Shown here: positions 7,401 through 14,225 of the stretch, piece after piece
Layout: each line of letters begins with the position of its first letter
Numbering within the stretch: position 1 is the first letter of the stretch
From: Candidatus Thiomargarita nelsonii
GTDB taxonomy: Bacteria > Pseudomonadota > Gammaproteobacteria > Beggiatoales > Beggiatoaceae
Length of the DNA: 14,810 nt
Direction of reading: 5' to 3'
Assembly (NCBI GenBank): GCA_001640045.1
Contig: LUTY01000001.1
Coordinates: 1-14,810, forward strand
Made by a program: the position numbers and the translations under genes
Notes under the pieces: generated by a model
Told to the model about the DNA's origin: nothing
The model's input: only the letters and a program-made list of their open reading frames with translations
Databases searched by the model: none

Positions 7401-7691
7401 TCATTTCAGTCCAATGGTTCCCGTAGGTTCAACTTTGTTGTCCACCTTGGTAGAAATAAAGTCGGCCAACGTTTTGATATTCCTAAATAACTCAGAGTTC
7501 AACTCGGAATCAGAAAATTCAAACCCAAAGCGATCTTCAAGCAAGTTTATAAATTCCATAATGGCCATAGAGTCAAGTCCAATCCCATCTTCAAACAAGG
7601 ATGCCGTCTCATCAATTTCTTCTAGCTTGATGTTTGCATCTATTTCATCCGCGATAATATGCTTAAGTTGGTTAATCATATTTTCAATCAT
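7401..7691 (-). CDS. Discrete acyl/peptidyl carrier protein
   Basis: Start chosen at ATG 7691 (MIENMINQLKHII), which has AGGAG 9 nt upstream. A longer frame reaches 7748 but its extra 19 residues are Lys/Glu-rich and overlap the ligase gene. The protein has 96 residues. The phosphopantetheine attachment motif is GIGLDSMAIMEF with Ser41, flanked by a typical four-helix carrier pattern (LFEDGIGLDS, LLEDRFGFEFSDSEL, LADFI). It carries an acyl or aminoacyl group as a thioester on a phosphopantetheine arm. The neighbouring AMP ligase ends 22 nt upstream, so ligase and carrier are translated from adjacent sites and are very likely partners. The phosphopantetheinyl transferase that would activate it is not in this window. 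Confidence 0.92.
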   Translation of the reverse strand: MIENMINQLKHIIADEIDANIKLEEIDETASLFEDGIGLDSMAIMEFINLLEDRFGFEFSDSELNSELFRNIKTLADFISTKVDNKVEPTGTIGLK

Positions 7692-7713
7692 TCTACGTTT
7701 CTCCTCTTTTTCC

Positions 7714-9222
7714 TTAGCAGCATGTTTTCTGGCATCGTGCATGGTCATTGGATGCCATTTCTACAAGTGCCTGTCTATCTACTTTACCGTTAGGCAATGT
7801 TGGCAACGAGTTAACAACACATACATTGTCTGGAATAGCGTACTTAGGCAAAACATCAAAACACGCTTTTCTAATTTTAGTGCCGCTGGGTGTGGTGCCT
7901 TGAGTTGGAACACAAAATGCCACAATTTCTTGCCCTCGCTTAGTCTCTCCCCTCGCCACCACAACGACACGCTCTGTACTTTCAATCGTCTCCATTGCCT
8001 GTTCTATTTCCGAAAACAAGACGAGAAAACCACTTCTGTTCACGCTATGGTCACATCTACCAAGCACTTCTATATACCCATCTTGCTGTATTCTACCCAA
8101 GTCTCCTGTCTTAAACCAATCATACTGGCTCGACACACCCTGACTAATCATTTTTCCATTTCCGTCTACATATCCTTCAAAACCGTACTCATGCTTGCAA
8201 CAGAGTTCACCAACTGCCGTTATCTCCTCACCAGTTTCAGAGGTTTTTTCGTTTAGGCGCATTTGCACACCCGGCAGAGGCTTTCCAGCACTTATGGCAC
8301 GCACATCAATGGGATCATCCGGATCATAGGTAGCTATTGCGCCCATTTCAGTGCTTCCGTATAGATTTAACAGGCAGCCAAAACGGGACTCAAAGCTCGA
8401 AAATGTATCTTCTTTAATTCTATCGCCAGCAGTCACCACGCGCTTGTAGGCTCTTGAAGTTTTTAGTCCCTTCAGTAACATTTCACATAACGTCGGTGTC
8501 AGAAAAGCAACATTTTGATTGAACTGCCTTTCTCTCTCTATATATCTAATGATATTAGAGTTTTCCTGCAAGTCAATTGATGCCCCAACCACAATACCGG
8601 GAAGAAAGGCAGCACCTAGACCATACATATGAAAAATGGGAACTGGGATGGTTATTCTGTCATCCCCCTCCAATCCAAACCTTTTTACGCAGTTCAGAAC
8701 GTTACCAAGGAGCTTTGCGTGTGAGTGCATCACGATTTTTGAGGCTCCCATGCTACCTGAGGTCCTTAAATACAGTTTCCCCCTGGCATTGTCTTCCCTA
8801 TTATCCTGTTCACAATTGCATTGCTCATTCCTTTCAATGCGTAAAAATTTCTCTGGATATCTATTACACTCCACCAGTTCATTGTTCAAAGAACTTTCAA
8901 TCATGAGTCGGTATTGGCAGAATTTCGGTATCAAGGGCTTAAAGCCAAGCTCTTTTCCACTGTGGCACACCGGCGGTAACAAGACAAAACTATAACCCTT
9001 TTTTAATAGGTACAACAGGGTTAAAGCACCCGGCACAGAATTGACGCATTCCAATGCAAGGTTATTTTCAATACCGATTTTTATTTCGGCAAAATACTTG
9101 TCAATCCCTTCAAAAACAGTCGGCATTTCCTGATAAGAGCAAGTTAGCTGCCCATCGGTCAAAGTGTTCTTTTGAGAATGTACAGAGCTTACGACTTGAC
9201 CAATAATTTCTTCAAATGTCAT
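7714..9222 (-). CDS. AMP-dependent acyl/aryl ligase (adenylation enzyme), complete
   Basis: A 502-residue member of the acyl-adenylate-forming superfamily, from ATG 9222 with GAGGTG a few bases upstream. Core motifs are the P-loop LRTSGSMGASK (152-162, ending in the usual Lys), NLYGSTE (286-292), FKTGD (370-374, the ribose-binding Asp), LGRCDHSVNRSGF (387-399, hinge) and LPNGKVDRQAL with the C-terminal catalytic Lys480. The middle contains IPVPIFHMYGLG, the usual A4 region. It should activate a carboxylic acid as its adenylate and load it onto the carrier protein encoded immediately downstream. The length and the absence of fused C or T domains indicate a free-standing ligase rather than an NRPS piece. 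I cannot name the substrate. A candidate is the aromatic acid a chorismate-lyase-like protein might produce, but that is inference. The final 18 residues (SNDHARCQKTCC) look unconserved. A close paralog lies at 14226-14810. Confidence 0.92.
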   Translation of the reverse strand: MTFEEIIGQVVSSVHSQKNTLTDGQLTCSYQEMPTVFEGIDKYFAEIKIGIENNLALECVNSVPGALTLLYLLKKGYSFVLLPPVCHSGKELGFKPLIPKFCQYRLMIESSLNNELVECNRYPEKFLRIERNEQCNCEQDNREDNARGKLYLRTSGSMGASKIVMHSHAKLLGNVLNCVKRFGLEGDDRITIPVPIFHMYGLGAAFLPGIVVGASIDLQENSNIIRYIERERQFNQNVAFLTPTLCEMLLKGLKTSRAYKRVVTAGDRIKEDTFSSFESRFGCLLNLYGSTEMGAIATYDPDDPIDVRAISAGKPLPGVQMRLNEKTSETGEEITAVGELCCKHEYGFEGYVDGNGKMISQGVSSQYDWFKTGDLGRIQQDGYIEVLGRCDHSVNRSGFLVLFSEIEQAMETIESTERVVVVARGETKRGQEIVAFCVPTQGTTPSGTKIRKACFDVLPKYAIPDNVCVVNSLPTLPNGKVDRQALVEMASNDHARCQKTCC

Positions 9223-9269
9223 GTCACCACCTCACGATTTGCATATCAATTTTTTTCATAAAAAGTATC

Positions 9270-10301
9270 CTAAAACGCAATTTTCAGCAACCGTTGCAAA
9301 TCTTTTTGACTCAAATTTTGGAGCCTTGTATTTAATTCTCCACTTTCAATTCGTTCTTTTACAATCTGGGGAAAATGCCAATCAAGTTTTAGTTCATCTC
9401 GTAATTCCTTTTTACTAAACCAGAAAATTTCTGCATACTTTTCTGCCAGTTTTCTCCAATCCAATTTCTCAATTTTGGTAGTAATAGAGGTTATTACCTC
9501 TGACAATGCCATACATAAACTATTAACTTCATCCAAACTCAAGGGATTTCCATCTCCGTCAATATAAAAATATCTGAGACTATCTATATAATTTCTGCCC
9601 TGTTTGATGGATAGGTGATTGAAAATGTCAATTGTTAACCCTAAATCTTTGTAGGCCGTTACAATTTTGATACTCCCATATTTCAAAGATTTACATTCAT
9701 CCCATAACTCTACCGCGTTTAAACAAAAAAATTCTCTTATCAAAAAATCTTCTTTATAGTCAGGATGTCTATATGGCCCATGAAACTCCTTGCTGAGTCC
9801 ATGCGCTCGGAAACAGACAACTTCAGAATATGCCCACAAAATCCCACATAATTTATGGACAATCATAGAATTGTCCTTTGTGGTAGAAATCATCTTTGAA
9901 ACATCAATGGCATCCCTGAATTTGATTGGGGATAATATAATATTTTTCCCATCCCTGTTACACAGGTTGCCATACTTCAGATTTTCAACCATTGAAAGTA
10001 AAAGAATGACATATTTCCGCTGTTTTTCCCTTGACATTCTCAATTTTTTCATACCTTGAACAGAGGGCATTATTAATCTAATAATACGTGCAGGGGTTTT
10101 CAACATGGTCGAAATATCCATTTCGTCAAACCCTTTTTCTTCTAACTTGTCGATATCATTCAGTAACTCCTCAAAAAAGATATCCATAAAAAGATGAGTA
10201 ATGGAATTAATATCGACAGGCCAAGTATTTTTCCCATCTCTGGCCCATGTTTCAGATACAGCATTTTTAAAATCCTCAATTATCTGTTTTTCTGTTTCCA
10301 T
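9270..10301 (-). CDS. Protein of unknown family, 343 residues, in biosynthetic operon
   Basis: Start at ATG 10301 with a strong AAGGAG 7 nt upstream. I do not recognise the family. The protein is soluble, largely helical in appearance, with no signal peptide or membrane segment. The most conserved-looking stretch is AHGLSKEFHGPYRHPD (166-181), rich in His and aromatic residues, followed by LIREFFCLNAVELW (187-200), then a beta-rich part (IKIVTAYKDLGLTIDIFNHL, 211-230) and FYIDGDGNPLSLDEV (245-259). The tail is charged and helical. Two His (167, 174) and nearby acids could bind metal or act in catalysis, but this is only suggestive. It sits 47 nt upstream of the AMP ligase and 100 nt downstream of the PhpK-like gene, so it is co-directional with both. 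A TATAAT at 10333-10328 has only a poor -35 partner. Confidence 0.8.
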   Translation of the reverse strand: METEKQIIEDFKNAVSETWARDGKNTWPVDINSITHLFMDIFFEELLNDIDKLEEKGFDEMDISTMLKTPARIIRLIMPSVQGMKKLRMSREKQRKYVILLLSMVENLKYGNLCNRDGKNIILSPIKFRDAIDVSKMISTTKDNSMIVHKLCGILWAYSEVVCFRAHGLSKEFHGPYRHPDYKEDFLIREFFCLNAVELWDECKSLKYGSIKIVTAYKDLGLTIDIFNHLSIKQGRNYIDSLRYFYIDGDGNPLSLDEVNSLCMALSEVITSITTKIEKLDWRKLAEKYAEIFWFSKKELRDELKLDWHFPQIVKERIESGELNTRLQNLSQKDLQRLLKIAF

Positions 10302-10401
10302 AAATAACTCCTTGTCAGGCTTGTAATATTATAAATGATCCCACGTAATATCTTGCTCAGTGATAATTTTAAGGACTAAAAAATAACTTAGAGCTAAAAC
10401 T

Positions 10402-12018
10402 TTATGATGATTTACGGAAAATTGAAGCTAATCTCCTTTCTTGCTCACTCGTCTCTGGAATTTTGTCGTTATTAAAACTTTGCACTAACATCTCTTGTGC
10501 AATACTTGTAAAACCTGTGATCTGTTCCAGTGATATGCCCTTTCCCATCAAATACGGTATTGCCCAAAAATAGAACATATACGAAGGCAGCACCACAGAC
10601 CCCCTGATGGTTTTATACATCAATTCCACCATATTACTTGCCACCTTCCAATCCATTGAATTATGTTTCCAACTATAACCCTCGCCGATAAGTCCATGTT
10701 TTTCTGCATGTTTATGAATAGGCGTTTTTTTGGCATAATAGTAAAGTTCTGCGCGGTAAAATGCAGGGGAACTCTCTTCGAGAAAATTTATAGTATTTCT
10801 GAGAGTTTCCTCTGTTTCTCCCGGAAAACCCACGATAATTGAAACAAAGGTCGTAATACCCCGTTCTTTAAGCTTGTGAATGCCGTATTTATATTTATCT
10901 ATCTTAGCAAATTTATTCATATTATTCAAAATGGTTTGGTCGCCAGACTCTATACCTAAGAACACCCCCTTGCAACCACTGTCACGCATCAAATCAAAAG
11001 TTTCATCATCAGAGTGTGAACATCTAAAATAGGAAAACCAATTGAAATCAAATTTATATCGGATCATCATTCGGCATATCTCTTTAAATCTTCGCAATGG
11101 TACATTGAATGTATCGTCAATAAAAATGATATTTTTTACCCCTGATGCATGGAACATTTTTAATTCATCCTCAACAACCTTCAAGCTGGTAAAATTTAAT
11201 GGCCCCGCCACAACAGGATACTGGCAAAAACTACACTTAAAGGCACAACTTCGAGCAGTTCGCGTCTGTGTTGTTGGGGTGTAAAACTCCCTTCTAAAAT
11301 ACCGCCATTCAACACTGTTTTCGTCCATGTCGTTACTTTCAATCATCCTTTTTGTTCTATGAAAAGTATTATTATCAAACGTATAAATCAAATTGGGAAT
11401 GTCACTAAAGTTTTGTTTTTTCTGGTTTCGCAATTCACGGAGAATATAAGATAAGGTTGTCTCCCCTTGAGAATCGTAAACATAAATATCTGCACCGATT
11501 CTTTTAAAATTCAGATGTTGTGTCTTGCTATCATAGCCAGAACAAATGTTATATATATGCGGCCCACCAACAATTATTTTTGTTTGGGGACTATGGTGTC
11601 TAACAAAATTAATAATATCGATAATAGGACTATTATCGACATAAAAAGTCGTTGTTATGGCTACTGCACTTGGTGATTGCACTAGCAGGTCTAACAATCG
11701 ATCTTTTTCATAATTAAAAAAGTTAATGATCTCAACCTTAAATTGTCGTTTACGAAGAAAACTCTTCAAATAACTGACACCTAAACTCGGTAACTCACAC
11801 ACATGAAAATGCCGATCTTGGCCCGTTGTCTCTTTTAAGATTTGATTCAGCACGTCCATGTAGGGCGTTCTTACACCACGAAAATAGACTGAATTAGTCT
11901 TTAATTGCCGGTAAGTTCCGGAATAGGCTTGCATTTTTCTTAAATTGTTTTCTACCACCTGGAAACCGATATCATTGTAACCAATAATTATGCAATCCAA
12001 ATTATCGTAACGTGCCAT
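10402..12018 (-). CDS. Cobalamin-type (class B) radical SAM protein, PhpK-like
   Basis: Start chosen at ATG 12018 (MARYDNLDCIIIGYND) because GGGAGG lies about 10 nt upstream; another ATG at 12039 lacks one. The protein has 538 residues. An N-terminal Rossmann-like region (about 70-200, including SAVAITTTFYVDN and KIIVGGPHIYN) corresponds to the B12-binding domain of this class. The radical SAM domain has CAFKCSFC with Cys258, Cys262 and Cys265, then IIFIDDTFN, GVFLGIESGD and FVSIIVGFPGET. The opening LDCIIIGYNDI and the later SGTYRQL resemble PhpK, the cobalamin-dependent P-methyltransferase of phosalacine biosynthesis, and related proteins annotated with natural-product clusters. Class B enzymes typically methylate unreactive carbon or phosphorus, though other reactions are known. 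The PhpK resemblance is from memory of the family and not from an alignment. It follows the split phosphotransferase block directly. Confidence 0.85.
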   Translation of the reverse strand: MARYDNLDCIIIGYNDIGFQVVENNLRKMQAYSGTYRQLKTNSVYFRGVRTPYMDVLNQILKETTGQDRHFHVCELPSLGVSYLKSFLRKRQFKVEIINFFNYEKDRLLDLLVQSPSAVAITTTFYVDNSPIIDIINFVRHHSPQTKIIVGGPHIYNICSGYDSKTQHLNFKRIGADIYVYDSQGETTLSYILRELRNQKKQNFSDIPNLIYTFDNNTFHRTKRMIESNDMDENSVEWRYFRREFYTPTTQTRTARSCAFKCSFCQYPVVAGPLNFTSLKVVEDELKMFHASGVKNIIFIDDTFNVPLRRFKEICRMMIRYKFDFNWFSYFRCSHSDDETFDLMRDSGCKGVFLGIESGDQTILNNMNKFAKIDKYKYGIHKLKERGITTFVSIIVGFPGETEETLRNTINFLEESSPAFYRAELYYYAKKTPIHKHAEKHGLIGEGYSWKHNSMDWKVASNMVELMYKTIRGSVVLPSYMFYFWAIPYLMGKGISLEQITGFTSIAQEMLVQSFNNDKIPETSEQERRLASIFRKSS

Positions 12019-12090
12019 TTTATATGTACCTCCCATCATAAAAACAGAAATTCAATACACCTATTTGTCGTGGTGCAAAGATTGAGAGAA

Positions 12091-12450
12091 TCAATCCCCT
12101 TTTTTTCTGTCTCCAGAACCATAAATAATCCCTTTAGTCGCATCTAAAGTTATAATCATATTTTCCTCTAATAGCTTTGTTGCTCTTTCAGCGTCAGCTA
12201 TGCAGGGTATACCCATTTCCATAGATACGATACAAACGTGTGTGAGCATCCCTCCCCCCTCGCAAATAAGACCCGATGAATTCATCACTCCAACCGCAAA
12301 AGCAGGGCTGCTATTCCTGACTACCATTATATCCCCACTTTTAATCTTATTAATATCAGTAGAATTTTTCACTATCTTTACAGAGCCAGTGACAAGCCCG
12401 GGGGATACAGATATGCCTTTAACAATGACGACGGAATTAGCTTCCTTCAT
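12091..12450 (-). CDS. Free-standing PEP-utilising phosphohistidine (swivel) domain
   Basis: A 119-residue protein from ATG 12450, with GGGAG 8 nt upstream inside the end of the preceding gene; the two overlap by 14 bases. It is the mobile domain of PEP synthase/PPDK-type enzymes: VKGISVSPGLVTGSVKIV (10-27), SGDIMVVRNSSPAF (38-51), and the phosphohistidine motif GGGMLTHVCIVSMEMGIPC with His71. The canonical motif is GGxTSHxAIVARELGIP; the usual Ser/Cys before His is Thr here, and His is kept. In dikinases this His is phosphorylated by the ATP-binding domain and then passes the phosphate to the acceptor. Here it is a separate polypeptide, and its ATP-binding partner is almost certainly the product of 13266-14114. 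The total length is only the swivel domain; no PEP/pyruvate-binding TIM barrel is encoded nearby. Confidence 0.9.
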   Translation of the reverse strand: MKEANSVVIVKGISVSPGLVTGSVKIVKNSTDINKIKSGDIMVVRNSSPAFAVGVMNSSGLICEGGGMLTHVCIVSMEMGIPCIADAERATKLLEENMIITLDATKGIIYGSGDRKKGD

Positions 12451-13273
12451 TTAATAATCTCCCTGCCTTTAAAATATCCCAATTTTCAACCACTGAGTTT
12501 CCACTAAATCTGCTCTGCACTTTGTAACTCATCATATTAAAATTTATCCCCTTATTATTAAATAGTGGCTTTAATGTATTGGTAATTGTACCCTGCCCGT
12601 CTACCAGTATAATATCATTAAATATATAATCAGGTTCTGCCCATGTAATAACCCCATCTTCTTTAAGAAAGAAGACTACTTCAGACACGATATTCTCAAA
12701 GCTGTTGGAAATACTTAAGCTTGACAATACTTTATGAAGATATATTCTGGACACTTTGTTATGAAAGATGTCTTTGAGTTCACTGGCCCCTTTTATAACA
12801 AAATTAAGGATACTCCCATTCACATTCCTTTTTTTCATCTGGTTACGTTTTATGTCCCAGTACTTTATCGCTTCATCTGTGATAGAAAGTCCCGCATTAA
12901 ATATATTCACAATATCACCAGCACTTTTATTTTTATCTGTTATGTAATGCGTTGAGATACTTTGAATAAGATCACAATTCTCTTCATCAGGCTCTGCTAC
13001 AAAAACAGAGTCATATAATTCGGATAATAAAAATACACAAAACCCCATACCCGGGCCAATTGTTAAAACTGAATCCGATGGTGCAGTGGATAAAATTAAG
13101 TGCTTATGTGAGTCGTAGCCACCTTGGATATTGTTATTCAAAATATCATACACATCAGATAAACTTTTAAGTCCCCACTTGGTTACAAAACTCCGTTCAT
13201 TTCCAGAATTTTTAATAGCAGAACACAGTTTATTAGAAAATTCATCAAGTTTTGGAAAATGGATTTCACACAT
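12437..13273 (-). CDS. Class I SAM-dependent methyltransferase-like protein
   Basis: A 278-residue protein whose ATG (13273) overlaps the stop of the upstream gene (ATGTGTGA), implying coupled translation; its own ribosome-binding site is weak. Residues 69-78 (VLTIGPGMGF) match the glycine-rich SAM motif I, and FVAEPDEEN (91-99) gives the acidic residue ending strand beta-2 (Glu94). RIYLHKVLSSL and VVFFLKEDGVITWAEPD fit motifs IV to VI of the Rossmann methyltransferase fold. The N-terminal 60 residues and C-terminal part are unfamiliar and could form the acceptor-binding region. It lies exactly between the genes for the ATP-binding and phosphohistidine domains, where fused phosphotransferases carry their substrate domain. 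It may methylate the same substrate, or bind it for phosphorylation. I cannot name the substrate. Confidence 0.75.
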   Translation of the reverse strand: MCEIHFPKLDEFSNKLCSAIKNSGNERSFVTKWGLKSLSDVYDILNNNIQGGYDSHKHLILSTAPSDSVLTIGPGMGFCVFLLSELYDSVFVAEPDEENCDLIQSISTHYITDKNKSAGDIVNIFNAGLSITDEAIKYWDIKRNQMKKRNVNGSILNFVIKGASELKDIFHNKVSRIYLHKVLSSLSISNSFENIVSEVVFFLKEDGVITWAEPDYIFNDIILVDGQGTITNTLKPLFNNKGINFNMMSYKVQSRFSGNSVVENWDILKAGRLLNEGS

Positions 13274-14114
13274 ATTTTGTTATTGCTCGTGATTGAAGAA
13301 TAAATATTTTATCATCTTTGGCTAAGGCCCATTCTATATCTTGTGGCCTACCATAATGAGACTCAATTTTTGTTCCAATCTCACATAACTCAGTTAATTT
13401 TTCGTCAGTCAATGAGTAAGATTTTCTCTGTTCTTCTGAAGTGCTTTCTTCTAAAGCACCAGATTCACTGCCTAGTATTAAAATATTTTTTTTACCAAGG
13501 TTTTTTGTTATCACTTGATAAGGTTTTTTAGAAATTTCAAAATGGTCAGGAGTGACTCTTCCTGATACAACAGTTTCCCCACATCCCCAATTTGATTCAA
13601 CAATCATTACGTCTTTATTTCCTGAAAAAGGATTGGCTGTAAAAAGAACACCGGCTGATTTTGGCTCTATCATAGTTTGAACAATGACAGCCATTTTCAG
13701 ATTATCTTCAGGGATATTCATTCTTTTTCTATAAACCATTGCCCTTTCAGTAAATAGGGAATTCCAACAATCAACAATTTTTCTAATAATTTGATCTTCA
13801 CCTTTAACATAAAGGTATGAATCGTATTGTCCAGCAAAAGATGCTGTATCAATATCCTCTGCTGAGGCAGAAGAACGAACTGCAACTCGATCATTTCCTA
13901 TATTTTTTGCAAGATTATTATAGCACTTTACTATTTTTTCTTCTACTTCTTTAGGTATTTTATTTTTTTCCTTATATTGAGAGTAAGCATCAACCGTGAC
14001 TATAAAGCCAGCCGGAACCGGAAAAAAAGCCTTTACCAGTTCAATAAGATTTTTTCCTTTACCTCCACTTTTACCGGGTTCTACTTTATCAAAAAATTCA
14101 ATTGTTTTCATCAT
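13266..14114 (-). CDS. Free-standing PEP-synthase-type ATP-binding domain (split dikinase/phosphotransferase)
   Basis: Start taken at ATG 14114 (a second ATG follows at 14111); a TTG at 14123 is less likely, and no strong ribosome-binding site is visible. The protein has 282 residues and is the N-terminal ATP-grasp-like domain (PPDK_N) of PEP synthase, rifampin phosphotransferase and related dikinases. Motifs are GKSGGKGKNLIEL (14-26), FPVPAGFIVT (31-40), VAVRSSASAED (77-87), ASFAGQYDSYL (91-101), AGVLFTANPFSG (154-165), ESNWGCGETVVSG (173-185), and QDIEWAL...IFILQSR (258-276). The residues expected for ATP binding and transfer, Lys20, Arg80, Glu261, Gln274 and Arg276, are present. It should use ATP to phosphorylate the His of a swivel domain. 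Both the swivel and acceptor domains are missing from this chain, and the swivel is encoded two genes downstream. The full-length family is usually 700-900 residues. Confidence 0.9.
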   Translation of the reverse strand: MMKTIEFFDKVEPGKSGGKGKNLIELVKAFFPVPAGFIVTVDAYSQYKEKNKIPKEVEEKIVKCYNNLAKNIGNDRVAVRSSASAEDIDTASFAGQYDSYLYVKGEDQIIRKIVDCWNSLFTERAMVYRKRMNIPEDNLKMAVIVQTMIEPKSAGVLFTANPFSGNKDVMIVESNWGCGETVVSGRVTPDHFEISKKPYQVITKNLGKKNILILGSESGALEESTSEEQRKSYSLTDEKLTELCEIGTKIESHYGRPQDIEWALAKDDKIFILQSRAITKYV

Positions 14115-14163
14115 TACACACAACTCGGTAGTCCCTACAAATCAGTGGAGGTATTAAAATCCG

Positions 14164-14178
14164 CAAAGCTCCGCTTTG
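14164..14178. terminator. Small hairpin downstream of AMP ligase 2
   Basis: CAAAGC (14164-14169) and GCTTTG (14173-14178) form a 6-bp stem with a 3-base loop, in the 111-base gap after the end of the ligase at 14226. On the minus strand it is followed by CGGATTTTAAT, a weak U-rich tail. It could be a weak or partial terminator, or just a short repeat. Strong termination here would separate the ligase from the phosphotransferase block. Confidence 0.3.
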
Positions 14179-14225
14179 AACTTTGAACCCCATCACAGAA
14201 AAATTTACAGCAAGGACTATTTTAT

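Noticed and set aside
7414..8256. Long plus-strand open frame (280 codons) opposite the carrier protein and ligase genes
   Set aside because: It lies antisense to two genes with clear motifs, has no ribosome-binding site, and its Ser/Ile-rich translation resembles no protein family.
8636..8995. Plus-strand open frames of about 110-119 codons opposite the ligase
   Set aside because: They are antisense shadows of the conserved ligase core, with no supporting start signal or recognisable domain.
12091..14114. Frameshifted single PEP synthase gene
   Set aside because: The middle gene encodes a methyltransferase-like fold and not a broken PEP/pyruvate domain, each gene has its own start, and overlaps look like translational coupling. 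A pseudogene is therefore unlikely.
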